IMG/VR virus record: IMGVR_UViG_3300041411_000085
Span: 1-64,000 of that record
DNA: 64,000 nt
Strand: one strand, 5' to 3'
Source of the DNA: a virus
Shown: in pieces, positions 32,174 through 39,104 of the stretch
Layout of the letters: each line of letters opens with the position of its first letter
Numbering within the stretch: position 1 is the stretch's first letter
Made by a program: the position numbers and the translations under genes
Notes under the pieces: generated by a model
Database searches by the model: none
What the model saw: the letters and a program-made list of their open reading frames with translations, nothing else
Told to the model about the DNA's origin: nothing

Positions 32174-33101
32174 GATGCTGATTCCTGGTGTATTCGTCTT
32201 GGGTTAGGTCCATTGTGAGGCTTTCACCATCTTGTGTCAACATTTCTTGTGAGATATTTTTAAGGATGTGAGCTACGGCATCCACGGTCCAGGCATTCCC
32301 AATGCTTTTGTACCGTTCTGATGTACGAATACAATCTGTGTAGTTATCTGGCAATGTCTGTAAACGTTCGTATTCAACAGGCGTCAATCGTGTAATTTGA
32401 TCACCACGAGTGACATAGTTGCTATTCCAAGAACCATCAGAACGAGCTGTCAAGCAATTAGCTTTAATTGGATTCAATACAGCATAACGCTTATCAAAAC
32501 ACTGTTGCCCTTTTTCACTAGTGACCCAACGAGCACGACCCGGTGTAAGGATAGATAGTTCTGGAATACCTGGTTGTAAGATGTCTTTAAGATTAATACC
32601 TAAATCCTGTGGTTGTTCAATGTTAGGAATGTTGGTCCAATACAAACGATCACGTTTTTGTGCACTGACCAAAGAGGAGTTAATACGAATAGGTTCAACT
32701 CCTAGTACTTTACTAATTTCATCAATAGCTTTTTTATTACCACTAACATTCTCAAGCATCCACCACTTTGGGTTTAGTTCATTTTTAATACGAACGTATT
32801 CCCAAAACAAACCACTCTTACCCTCAAGACCTGTGCCATCCCCCAGGTTTGAAATCGATTGGCAAGGTGTGCCTCCAACCAGCAAGTCAATTGCCCCGAG
32901 TTTGGATGTGTCTAGTGCACACATATCGCCAACTTGTTTAATATTAGGCCAATTGGACTGGCTAACTTTAATTGCATGCTTGTCGATCTCGGATGCGTAG
33001 TAATTATTTACGATAATACCTGCACGTTGCAATGCAACAGCAGCACAAGAGATTCCATCACAAACTGACAAAACATTAATACCTTTATTCATAACACCCA
33101 C
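32136..33101 (-). CDS. C5 cytosine DNA methyltransferase
   Basis: 321 residues. Motif I-like VCDGISCAAVAL near the N-terminus, motif IV GGTPCQSIS (catalytic Cys), motif VI LENVSG, motif VIII QKRDRL and, near the end, SIGNAWTV for motif X. Methylates a cytosine in an unknown DNA sequence, probably to shield phage DNA from host restriction. No partner endonuclease is adjacent. GTG at 33101 is favoured because AAGGAG is 8 nt upstream; ATG at 33092 is the alternative. Confidence 0.88.
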   Translation of the reverse strand: MGVMNKGINVLSVCDGISCAAVALQRAGIIVNNYYASEIDKHAIKVSQSNWPNIKQVGDMCALDTSKLGAIDLLVGGTPCQSISNLGDGTGLEGKSGLFWEYVRIKNELNPKWWMLENVSGNKKAIDEISKVLGVEPIRINSSLVSAQKRDRLYWTNIPNIEQPQDLGINLKDILQPGIPELSILTPGRARWVTSEKGQQCFDKRYAVLNPIKANCLTARSDGSWNSNYVTRGDQITRLTPVEYERLQTLPDNYTDCIRTSERYKSIGNAWTVDAVAHILKNISQEMLTQDGESLTMDLTQDEYTRNQHHDQTIENIPNHI

Positions 33102-33120
33102 TTATAAAGCTCCTTACGTT

Positions 33121-33146
33121 AAAAGCCGCTTTACGCGGCGTTTTTG
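33121..33146 (-). terminator. Bidirectional terminator
   Basis: GCCGC/GCGGC core (AAAAGCCGC TTTA CGCGGCGTTTTT region): the minus strand ends in TTTT and the plus strand in TTTTT. It lies between the 81-aa gene and the methyltransferase gene, so the latter must depend on read-through or an unseen promoter. Confidence 0.8.
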
Positions 33147-33169
33147 GTTTGTGTTTAAAACTTATTAAT

Positions 33170-33415
33170 TTAGACTTTCCAGAAGTCACTCTTGTTAGCC
33201 TCATCAGCACAAACCTGAGCAGCCTTAGCAACAAGCTTAGCCACTTGATTCACAACGTTAGGCACTTCCAAACCAAAGGCTTCAGTAGTCAGCTCAACAG
33301 TTTGCCCATTCACCTTTGCCACAAGCTTCAAAGCATCTTCCAAAGCAATCTGTACGAAAGCTGGGGAGTTCATGAAAGACATTGCTGTGTATGTGGTTTT
33401 CACTGAAGTGGTCAT
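33170..33415 (-). CDS. Hypothetical protein, 81 aa
   Basis: Ala/Val-rich helices (ALKLVAKVNGQTVELTTEAF). Starts MTTSV, as does the gene at 36940-37110, with a similar promoter-leader arrangement. Possibly abundant, as it has a consensus promoter and terminator of its own. Confidence 0.75.
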   Translation of the reverse strand: MTTSVKTTYTAMSFMNSPAFVQIALEDALKLVAKVNGQTVELTTEAFGLEVPNVVNQVAKLVAKAAQVCADEANKSDFWKV

Positions 33416-33449
33416 GATTGAAGTCTCTGTATTTGGTTGGTGTAGGAGA

Positions 33450-33478
33450 ATTATGGGCTCCTTTCAGAGCCCTGTCAA
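33450..33478 (-). promoter_or_regulatory. Promoter with palindromic spacer
   Basis: Minus-strand TTGACA (33473-33478), 17-nt spacer, CATAAT (33450-33455). The spacer with the first -10 base forms GGGCTC/GAGCCC around TGAAAG, a 6-bp palindrome between the two boxes. Confidence 0.82.
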
Positions 33479-33485
33479 CATCTGA

Positions 33486-33752
33486 TTAGAAAGTAATTAC
33501 AGATGTTGTGTAGGCTTCACTGACTTCACCATCGCCCCAATCCATTTCAGGGTGAAACTCTTCCGTCACTACAGCCCCCGGAGTAACCTTAACGAAGTCT
33601 AGGGCTGCTGCTTTATGGTTCTTGCCGCTGATGATTACAAGATTATCATCATGACCAAAGTGAACAGCTCGTGCAACCATGATGTGGATATCAGCACCGT
33701 GGATTTTCTTAGCAGAGGCATTAATTGCTTTGATTTCGTTGGCGATTGACAT
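33486..33752 (-). CDS. Hypothetical protein, 88 aa
   Basis: Alpha/beta protein (KKIHGADIHIMVARAVHFG, GAVVTEEFHPEMDWGD). Its own promoter lies 47 nt upstream. No family recognised. Confidence 0.72.
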   Translation of the reverse strand: MSIANEIKAINASAKKIHGADIHIMVARAVHFGHDDNLVIISGKNHKAAALDFVKVTPGAVVTEEFHPEMDWGDGEVSEAYTTSVITF

Positions 33753-33798
33753 GGTGTTCTTCCTAGTGGTTGGAAGCGTTCTTGCTTCCTATGAGTCC

Positions 33799-33827
33799 AT
33801 TCTAGAGAGATTTAGAAGGTACGTCAA
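33799..33827 (-). promoter_or_regulatory. Promoter for the 88-aa gene
   Basis: Minus-strand TTGACG (33822-33827), 17-nt spacer, TAGAAT (33799-33804). The -10 box contains the TAG stop codon of the upstream gene. Confidence 0.72.
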
Positions 33828-33984
33828 CAGGAGTTTGTAAAAATTCTATAAATTCTTTTTCAGGTGTGTCTGTATGATCAGACCAATCGGCGTAAAAGTG
33901 TGGTATCTCAATTGGATTGCACCAACGACCTCTAACCTTGTCGGGGCTTATCATGAATCGAAAACCTTGATCTTTGAGTGTCAT
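33802..33984 (-). CDS. Hypothetical protein, 60 aa
   Basis: Short protein with aromatic centre (IPHFYADWSDHTDTPEKEF). ATG overlaps the stop of the upstream gene; stop codon is shared with the next promoter's -10. Confidence 0.65.
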   Translation of the reverse strand: MTLKDQGFRFMISPDKVRGRWCNPIEIPHFYADWSDHTDTPEKEFIEFLQTPVDVPSKSL

Positions 33985-34244
33985 TAGGGATAATCCACAT
34001 ATGTGATTTTCTTGGTTTTCTTCTTTTGTTTCTTGACAATCTGAGCTGCATCGTATTCAGCTTGCCTGATGATCCATTGATCAATGTGGCGCTGAGCTTC
34101 CTCGATTGTGCCAAACTCTGCCAATGTCTCAAGGTCAACGTGCATATTTTGCCAACCCCACAAGAAGAAACAGTTATATTGACATTGATAAGACACACTA
34201 TCACAGTCTGTTGTTATCTTAATTCGTGTTCTATCCACCTTCAA
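33984..34244 (-). CDS. Hypothetical protein, 86 aa
   Basis: N-terminal strands with two Cys, a helix (TLAEFGTIEEAQRHIDQWII) and a Lys-rich tail (VKKQKKKTKKITY). The helix resembles short phage domains with xxFxTxEEAxxxID. Unknown. Confidence 0.7.
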   Translation of the reverse strand: MKVDRTRIKITTDCDSVSYQCQYNCFFLWGWQNMHVDLETLAEFGTIEEAQRHIDQWIIRQAEYDAAQIVKKQKKKTKKITYVDYP

Positions 34245-34552
34245 TCTCCTTGCCCTATATTCCCACTATAATAACCACCCCCACTACCATTCACTGTCCT
34301 CTTGCTCCAGATGTCGTCAGCGGAGTGCTCAGAGAGGGTGTTTTCGATAGAGTCCCATGACTTGAACTTGTCATTCCATTTGTAGAGCTTATTTGTCTTA
34401 ATGAAGACTTTGTAGTTATCATTCAACAGGTACGAACCTTTGCTCTTATCCTCAAAGTAAGCTTGTCCATCTTGAACAGAAATGCATTCAAGAACAACTG
34501 ATTCATAGTAATTGACTTGGAGCTTGTATTTGGTGCCTTCCTTGTAGGTCAT
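34241..34552 (-). CDS. Hypothetical protein, 103 aa
   Basis: Begins MTYKEGTKYKLQVNYYESVVL, beta-rich, resembling small phage barrels; C-terminus Gly-rich (GSGGGYYSG). ATG about 4 nt after the next gene's stop. Confidence 0.72.
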   Translation of the reverse strand: MTYKEGTKYKLQVNYYESVVLECISVQDGQAYFEDKSKGSYLLNDNYKVFIKTNKLYKWNDKFKSWDSIENTLSEHSADDIWSKRTVNGSGGGYYSGNIGQGD

Positions 34553-34555
34553 AAC

Positions 34556-34744
34556 TTAATACTCCGTTTGAAGCATCTTGGCAACAGTGGTCATTCGATC
34601 TACACAATACTCTAGTGTTGCTGCTACCAATAGCTGATTGGTTTCAGAGTCTCGAATCTCAGCGTAAAGAGTTCGTGCATGGCCGTTCTTACCATAACGA
34701 ATGTTTGTAATCACAGCTTTAATGTAGGCATCAGTCCAGCTCAT
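34556..34744 (-). CDS. Hypothetical protein, 62 aa
   Basis: ATG at 34744 chosen over the upstream TTG because GGGAG is 8 nt away. Alpha/beta (ARTLYAEIRDSETNQLLVAA). Overlaps the upstream stop. Confidence 0.65.
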   Translation of the reverse strand: MSWTDAYIKAVITNIRYGKNGHARTLYAEIRDSETNQLLVAATLEYCVDRMTTVAKMLQTEY

Positions 34745-34893
34745 CACTCTTGCTCCCAATTCCGCTTAAGATTTCTCTCATTACTATAGCCTCGCTTCTT
34801 GTCTTTACCGCCTGTGTCATAGTGGTCTGCACACTTACGTTTAGAAGATTTGCGTTCATATTTCTGGAATGATTCTTGTGTGTAGGTTTTCAT
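34744..34893 (-). CDS. Basic hypothetical protein, 49 aa
   Basis: Strongly basic (FQKYERKSSKRKCADHY, GGKDKKRGYSNERNLK). Joined to both neighbours by ATGA-type overlaps. May bind nucleic acid; not recognised. Confidence 0.6.
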   Translation of the reverse strand: MKTYTQESFQKYERKSSKRKCADHYDTGGKDKKRGYSNERNLKRNWEQE

Positions 34894-35120
34894 TTGATTG
34901 AGTCTCTGATAATTGGTGCTAGTTTACAAATGCTTTCAGCAAGCTGATCTTTAGTTTCATGCGCTGACCATAGCTGTACAACTCTATTTAGTAAATTCTC
35001 AAGCTCAATGTTTCGTTCTTGTGTAGCTTCAAATGCAGCATTTGCGAGCATCCACTTATCTTCTATGAGAACCTTTTGGCGGCCAACAGGAAGACTGAGC
35101 CACCATTCATTAAAAGTCAT
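34890..35120 (-). CDS. Hypothetical helical protein, 76 aa
   Basis: Begins MTFNEWWLSLPVGRQ; helices with ERNIELENLLNRVVQLW suggest a coiled coil. Coupled by overlaps up and downstream. Confidence 0.7.
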   Translation of the reverse strand: MTFNEWWLSLPVGRQKVLIEDKWMLANAAFEATQERNIELENLLNRVVQLWSAHETKDQLAESICKLAPIIRDSIK

Positions 35121-35263
35121 TTCAACATCTCCAATTCAATCATCTGTTTTGTATTATATATTGGAACACACGTCCATTGCCCATTGTCACGACAGAGTTT
35201 AGCATGGGTTCCTTGGGAAAGGAAGTTGTAGGCTTGTTGGAATGCTGATTGGTAGTTGTTCAT
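35117..35263 (-). CDS. Hypothetical protein, 48 aa
   Basis: ATG at 35263 with GAAAGAGAAA upstream. Contains QQAYNFLSQGTHAKLCRDNG, a compact helix-turn. Overlaps the next gene by 4 nt. Confidence 0.6.
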   Translation of the reverse strand: MNNYQSAFQQAYNFLSQGTHAKLCRDNGQWTCVPIYNTKQMIELEMLK

Positions 35264-35460
35264 TTCTCTTTCCTTGCTTTGTCCCAACCTTGTAGACGTT
35301 CTAGTTTAGATCGAACATCGTTCAGCACAAGCCAATACCCTGCTGGACACACACTCAAGCTCTTATAAATTTGCTTGTAATAAGCTAAGCAGATTTTAAG
35401 CTCTTCGTCTGTCAAGTAATCAGCAGTTTTGGTGAATTTATCAAGAATTCGTTTGTCCAT
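35260..35460 (-). CDS. Hypothetical helical protein, 66 aa
   Basis: Basic, helical (MDKRILDKFTKTADYL, SKLERLQGWDKARKEK). Follows the 196-aa gene. No family. Confidence 0.68.
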   Translation of the reverse strand: MDKRILDKFTKTADYLTDEELKICLAYYKQIYKSLSVCPAGYWLVLNDVRSKLERLQGWDKARKEK

Positions 35461-35461
35461 C

Positions 35462-36052
35462 TCACGCCGCCTTCAATTCGTTGATGTAGTTTCTTGCTTT
35501 CTGATGCCATTCTATCGAGGTTTTCACTACCTTGCAAGACATTTTCAAGAAAGATTTGAAAGAGTTGCTAGGCGAAAGATCATCTATCCAGCTCACTCCA
35601 CAAGGTGTGGCTACCTCTGTATGGGTGTAGTCTACATCAGAGCTTGAGTAGGTAGTTTCTACGCCAACTACCTCATATTCTTCCCCTGTTTTGATAGGTG
35701 TAATAGCCTTCTTCAACAACTCTTCAGCTCTGCGTAGTTTCTTGAATGCAACCTCACGAAGTAAGGTATATTCTTCAGGACTGAACTCACCAGCTTTGAA
35801 TGCTTGCTCTAATTCAATGGCTTCTGAGAGGAGCTTTTCGACACGAGCTGATTGTGGTAAGATGCGTTGTTTAAGAGGAACCTTTGTAGGCTTTTTCTCG
35901 TTATTCTCTTCAGAGTACAAGAAAGTGTTAGCCGTTCCGTCCCTATTAAAATGCAGGCCACGAGACTGAGCAAGGCGATTCCCTATTTGTTCCCCACTCG
36001 TCTCGCTGGCGTTGTTCCAACTTTGTATGCAATACAATCGACCTGCTGTCAT
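35462..36052 (-). CDS. Hypothetical protein, 196 aa
   Basis: ATG at 36052 is used because the promoter at 36090-36118 places the transcript start near 36083; longer upstream frames would begin inside the promoter. Central helices (SEAIELEQAFKAGEFSPEEY) and a Ser/Asp-rich segment. Not recognised. Confidence 0.68.
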   Translation of the reverse strand: MTAGRLYCIQSWNNASETSGEQIGNRLAQSRGLHFNRDGTANTFLYSEENNEKKPTKVPLKQRILPQSARVEKLLSEAIELEQAFKAGEFSPEEYTLLREVAFKKLRRAEELLKKAITPIKTGEEYEVVGVETTYSSSDVDYTHTEVATPCGVSWIDDLSPSNSFKSFLKMSCKVVKTSIEWHQKARNYINELKAA

Positions 36053-36089
36053 GATGCACCTGCCTGATATTCCTGTTCCTGGTGTGATA

Positions 36090-36118
36090 ATTCTAACCCA
36101 ATAGAAAAAGGCCGTCAA
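36090..36118 (-). promoter_or_regulatory. Promoter nested in a terminator
   Basis: Minus-strand TTGACG (36113-36118), 17-nt spacer, TAGAAT (36090-36095). The -35 box lies in the loop of the preceding terminator hairpin and the terminator U-run lies in the spacer. Confidence 0.75.
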
Positions 36119-36126
36119 GCGGCCTG
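36103..36126 (-). terminator. Terminator overlapping a promoter
   Basis: On the minus strand AGGCCG-CTTGA-CGGCCT, a 6-bp GC-rich stem, then TTTTC. It ends the transcript of the 76-aa gene 22 nt after its stop. Confidence 0.8.
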
Positions 36127-36147
36127 TATGGTTTATTTTTCATCTGT

Positions 36148-36378
36148 TTAGGTGGGTACTCTATCAATCAGTTTATACGGCTTCTCTGTTGAAAAGATTA
36201 GCACTTCACCTTTCAAGGTCTTAGCTTCAGTGTATGCCTGACTAAATGTAGGATAGTCAGTGCTGTACCCATACTCGATAGGATCACCACACTCATCAAA
36301 GTTCCAGTACCCTTGGTCATTAACCCAAGACTCAAAAGACGTAGCTGCTCTAGCTACATAAAACTCATCAATGATCAT
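36148..36378 (-). CDS. Hypothetical acidic protein, 76 aa
   Basis: Aromatic and acidic (ESWVNDQGYWNFDECGD), with a helix containing FSQAYTEAKTLKGEVLIF. The ATG overlaps the previous stop. No family. Confidence 0.7.
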   Translation of the reverse strand: MIIDEFYVARAATSFESWVNDQGYWNFDECGDPIEYGYSTDYPTFSQAYTEAKTLKGEVLIFSTEKPYKLIDRVPT

Positions 36379-36548
36379 TTATTCTTCCTCACCAACTCAC
36401 GAAGCAAGGCAATCTCCTCCTCACGCATAGCAGCCTCTTTGCGTTTACGACTATTACCCGCACTTACTGCACACCCAACCCAAACAATGATCCAAGGGAA
36501 GAACAGGACAGTCATTATCAAGTGGCATATGTGGGCGAACGCGCTCAT
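36375..36548 (-). CDS. Single-pass membrane protein, 57 aa
   Basis: One hydrophobic helix (LIMTVLFFPWIIVWVGCAV) followed by a basic then heptad-like helix (EEEIALLRELVRK). Likely inner membrane with a cytoplasmic C-terminus. Overlaps both neighbours. Confidence 0.68.
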   Translation of the reverse strand: MSAFAHICHLIMTVLFFPWIIVWVGCAVSAGNSRKRKEAAMREEEIALLRELVRKNK

Positions 36549-36730
36549 GATTGAATTACTCCACCACTGCCCATAAACATTGGACGATTATGTTGTTGAT
36601 TCCAACCACAATCTTGGTGTCCAATCTCACCAGCTTTCTGGCAGTTACAACGTTCAAGGTCATCGTCCACAGGAGGGTATCCAACAATACATTCAAACTC
36701 TTCAGCGGTCATCTCTAATTCAAGCTTCAT
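36545..36730 (-). CDS. Cys-rich hypothetical protein, 61 aa
   Basis: Acidic start (MKLELEMTAEEFECIVGYPP) and a CNCQKAG...HQDCGW cluster that could bind a metal. Unknown role. Confidence 0.68.
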   Translation of the reverse strand: MKLELEMTAEEFECIVGYPPVDDDLERCNCQKAGEIGHQDCGWNQQHNRPMFMGSGGVIQS

Positions 36731-36936
36731 ACTATCACCTCAATAAGTTCAGTTGTGTACCAATTTTGTAGCCACTTGGTGGTTCCGTCATCAAAAAGTA
36801 TAGTGGCTGTTTCATTCTTTTCGCCTACATTGTTAAACGTCACTTCTTTAACTTCGCAAGCGGATTTGAACTTGCTGCCACCTACGCGGATGAACACTTT
36901 GTCACCGGGTTTGAGTTGGCCTATGAGCTTTTTCAC
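36727..36936 (-). CDS. Hypothetical SH3-like protein, 69 aa
   Basis: Begins KKLIGQLKPGDKVFIRVGG, typical of small beta barrels; the C-terminal half is strands as well (TATILFDDGTTKWL). ATG about 4 nt after the next-upstream stop at 36940. Confidence 0.7.
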   Translation of the reverse strand: MKKLIGQLKPGDKVFIRVGGSKFKSACEVKEVTFNNVGEKNETATILFDDGTTKWLQNWYTTELIEVIV

Positions 36937-36939
36937 TGC

Positions 36940-37110
36940 TCAGACCAGACGTACGATGAATCTGACAGCACCGTATTGCAAGTCCTTCTTGTTAGCGAGG
37001 TTACGTGCAGCTTGACCTTTACCTGCTGGGTATTGCTTGATAACAGCCTTGGTCTGGATGTCTACTACTTCGTAAGCTACGTTGGTTTGAGTATTCACTG
37101 AAGTGGTCAT
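36940..37110 (-). CDS. Hypothetical protein, 56 aa
   Basis: MTTSV start after GGAGCAACAG, shared with the gene at 33170. Basic alpha/beta (AGKGQAARNLANKKDLQYG). Own promoter 49 nt upstream. Confidence 0.65.
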   Translation of the reverse strand: MTTSVNTQTNVAYEVVDIQTKAVIKQYPAGKGQAARNLANKKDLQYGAVRFIVRLV

Positions 37111-37158
37111 GTCTGTTGCTCCTGTTCGTTTAGAAGCTTTCTGCTTCCTATGTATTAG

Positions 37159-37187
37159 AGTTTAAGGTAGATAGAAAGCCCTGTCAA
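37159..37187 (-). promoter_or_regulatory. Promoter for the 36.5-37.1 kb genes
   Basis: Minus-strand TTGACA (37182-37187), 17-nt spacer starting GGGCTTT, TAAACT (37159-37164). Confidence 0.75.
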
Positions 37188-37190
37188 CAC

Positions 37191-37370
37191 CTATTTATAA
37201 ATAAATTTAGCAGAAAGTAAATCATTAGCCCACTCGTACATCTCGCCTACACCAAATGCATAGGATAGGGCAATCTTTGTACGGTGCGAGCTGTTTGGGT
37301 ATACGTTGTCGCACACCATTGAGTTAATAGTGTCGCGATAGGACTGCTTGAAGCGTTTAGAAGGTTTCAT
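37191..37370 (-). CDS. Hypothetical protein, 59 aa
   Basis: Basic helical start (KPSKRFKQSYRDTINSM), then SYAFGVGEMYEWANDLL. The start overlaps the upstream gene's stop by 4 nt and the stop is 3 nt from the next -35 box. Confidence 0.65.
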   Translation of the reverse strand: MKPSKRFKQSYRDTINSMVCDNVYPNSSHRTKIALSYAFGVGEMYEWANDLLSAKFIYK

Positions 37371-37555
37371 TTTAAACCTCTCTTACCGATCCTGTCCATC
37401 AAAGCTGACAACTGTTCGCGGTATTCGGAAGGGATTCTTGCAAACTGGTCTGGCGTCATTTGTGACGACAAAACTAAAGCTAGTTGTTCAGTCTCAAGCA
37501 GTCGCTTCTCAAGATTAGTTACAAACTTCCTTTGAACTTGAGATATTGTGGTCAT
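37367..37555 (-). CDS. Hypothetical helical protein, 62 aa
   Basis: ATG at 37555 with AAAGGAAT; earlier starts fall before the transcript start. Heptad-like helices (FVTNLEKRLLETEQLALVL). Unknown. Confidence 0.68.
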   Translation of the reverse strand: MTTISQVQRKFVTNLEKRLLETEQLALVLSSQMTPDQFARIPSEYREQLSALMDRIGKRGLK

Positions 37556-37595
37556 GTCATATTCCTTTGTTAGATTGTTTTGCTTTCTTGAATTG

Positions 37596-37624
37596 ATTAT
37601 GGACACCTTTCAAAGTCCTGTCAA
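37596..37624 (-). promoter_or_regulatory. Promoter with partly palindromic spacer
   Basis: Minus-strand TTGACA (37619-37624), 17-nt spacer, CATAAT (37596-37601). GGAC/GTCC flank the TTTGAAAGGT centre, closely related to the palindrome in the 33450-33478 promoter with one compensated base pair (G-C to A-T). Confidence 0.8.
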
Positions 37625-37842
37625 CAACTATTTTCAGATTCTTTCTCTAACCTGTATTGACACCACGAGCTGTGGCCTTCAAGACTATAGTTAATTTCAG
37701 GTACAGCCCTCTTGCAATGGGAGCACATCCAGTAAGGATTGTCACCACCAATAGGCTCTTTAGGGAAGTCCTCAAACCATGTTTGTTTTGGTGTTTCTGC
37801 GGCTGCCACCTTAGGTTTGAATTTCTTGAATGACTTGGACAT
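37621..37842 (-). CDS. Small zinc-finger-like protein, 73 aa
   Basis: ATG at 37842 after AAAGGAT. CSHCKRAVPEINYS then HSSWC provides CxxC...HxxxC ligands for one zinc. Basic N-terminus (KSFKKFKPKV). Likely nucleic-acid or protein binding. Confidence 0.7.
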   Translation of the reverse strand: MSKSFKKFKPKVAAAETPKQTWFEDFPKEPIGGDNPYWMCSHCKRAVPEINYSLEGHSSWCQYRLEKESENSC

Positions 37843-37877
37843 TTTGAAATCCTTTTGTCGTTGGGTTATGTGTGCCA

Positions 37878-37906
37878 ATTCTAAGACAACAAAAAGCCCC
37901 GGTCAA
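37878..37906 (-). promoter_or_regulatory. Second promoter nested in a terminator
   Basis: Minus-strand TTGACC (37901-37906), 17-nt spacer, TAGAAT (37878-37883). The -35 box forms the terminator loop. Confidence 0.72.
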
Positions 37907-37912
37907 GGGGCT
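37891..37912 (-). terminator. Terminator overlapping a promoter
   Basis: AGCCCC-TTGACC-GGGGCT stem of 6 bp then TTTT on the minus strand, 18 nt after the stop of the 135-aa gene. Confidence 0.82.
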
Positions 37913-37929
37913 GAGGTAAATCTTTTCAC

Positions 37930-38337
37930 TTATTCATTAGGTTTTAACACCTGTTTACAGCTTTCAGAGATAACCAGCAGCTTCGAACGATTCTCAATGC
38001 TGCTTTGACTGATCACTTCAGTTATCTCTACAATCCCCTCAACCACCTCAACAAATTTCTCCAGCCTAGTTTTGAGGAAGTCGATTTCAGCCTGTTGCAA
38101 ATCAAACAGTTCGTTCATTAGCTCAATACGTTCTTGTGTGTCGTCCGTAATGGGTAACGTTGTGGCTTCTTCCTTAGCAGCCTCTACCAAAGGTTCTTCC
38201 CTATCTTCCATCAAACCAGATACTAAGGGTGTTACTTTGTAGTTTACGTCCTCAATTGCCCAAGCCTCAACCTCTTTCATAAACAAGCTGCGGCCATCTC
38301 TCTCAATCAAAAACCCTTTAACTTTTGAGTTAGTCAT
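37930..38337 (-). CDS. Coiled-coil hypothetical protein, 135 aa
   Basis: N-terminal alpha/beta part (FLIERDGRSLFMKEVEAW) and a long C-terminal coiled coil (ELFDLQQAEIDFLKTRLEKF). ATG 1-2 nt after the upstream stop. No family recognised. Confidence 0.72.
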   Translation of the reverse strand: MTNSKVKGFLIERDGRSLFMKEVEAWAIEDVNYKVTPLVSGLMEDREEPLVEAAKEEATTLPITDDTQERIELMNELFDLQQAEIDFLKTRLEKFVEVVEGIVEITEVISQSSIENRSKLLVISESCKQVLKPNE

Positions 38338-38338
38338 T

Positions 38339-38539
38339 CTAGTTGCTCCTTGCGATAGAACGAAAAGCTTCAGCTAATGTTGGCTTAACTCTTGTTTTCC
38401 CGTCAAGGCGGGTAATCCGATACCCCTCAGAACATTTCACAATTATTCCAATGAAGTTATTACTTGCATCAAAAACTCGGCGGGTTCCGTTCCCAGCTAC
38501 TGGGGAAAACGAGCCTTTTACAGATTGGGCACTTGCCAT
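38339..38539 (-). CDS. Hypothetical protein, 66 aa
   Basis: ATG at 38539 after AAGGTGATT; begins MASAQSVKGSFSPVAG. Basic, strand-rich (NFIGIIVKCSEGYRITRL). Leader of about 120 nt from its promoter. Confidence 0.68.
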   Translation of the reverse strand: MASAQSVKGSFSPVAGNGTRRVFDASNNFIGIIVKCSEGYRITRLDGKTRVKPTLAEAFRSIARSN

Positions 38540-38663
38540 GATAATCACCTTAAGATTTATTAGGTAATAAAACCTAGAGAACCATTTCACTAGGCTTGCC
38601 TCCCTGATATCGTCAGATGGCCTACTACTTAATCGCCGTCTCTTGTTGCTCCTTCATGTTCAA

Positions 38664-38692
38664 AGGATAGCGAAAGGCTTACACGAATGCAA
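38664..38692 (-). promoter_or_regulatory. Promoter for the 66- and 135-aa genes
   Basis: Minus-strand TTGCAT (38687-38692), 17-nt spacer, TATCCT (38664-38669); same type as the plus promoter at 12422-12450. Confidence 0.62.
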
Positions 38693-38710
38693 GCAACTTC
38701 TGAAAAGATT

Positions 38711-38974
38711 TTACGAATTGTAAATTAACCCTTTAGAAACAAGCACTTGCTCAATACTCCCAAGGCTGATAACATAAGCTTTAGCCTGATCTGTAGGGTA
38801 TGCAACATCGAAATCAGCATCCTCAGCAAACCAAAGGTGGCTGTCTAGAAACCCTTCCAGTGTGCTAACAGGCAGATTTGAATAAGCTAGACAGTCCATT
38901 AATGCTTCGTTGTGTACACCTTCTACTTTCAGCGAGATCAGTGTGGCCTTGATGCTGTTTTCCTGATTGTTCAT
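38711..38974 (-). CDS. Hypothetical protein, 87 aa
   Basis: Contains NEALMDCLAYSNLPVSTLEG, which aligns with QEALSDCIYACNLGVTALEE of the gene at 39700-39933; the two appear to be diverged copies. Acidic, helical. Preceded by a hairpin-bearing leader. Confidence 0.7.
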   Translation of the reverse strand: MNNQENSIKATLISLKVEGVHNEALMDCLAYSNLPVSTLEGFLDSHLWFAEDADFDVAYPTDQAKAYVISLGSIEQVLVSKGLIYNS

Positions 38975-39051
38975 TTTAGATCCCCATCTAGTTAATGTTG
39001 TGTTACAGATTCAGAGCCCGTGTAACGTTGGTGAGAGGCTCTGTTAAGGTG

Positions 39052-39079
39052 ATGATACGCTTGTTGGATCCGATAGCAA
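39052..39079 (-). promoter_or_regulatory. Candidate promoter for the 87-aa gene
   Basis: Minus-strand TTGCTA (39074-39079), 16-nt spacer, TATCAT (39052-39057). The leader then holds AGAGCC/GGGCTCT, a possible attenuator hairpin. Confidence 0.45.
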
Positions 39080-39104
39080 GGGGTGTTTCACGAAATTATC
39101 ACAT

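Noticed and set aside
35462-36118. Longer 218-aa version of the 196-aa gene
   Set aside because: Its start lies within the -35 box of the promoter that must transcribe it.
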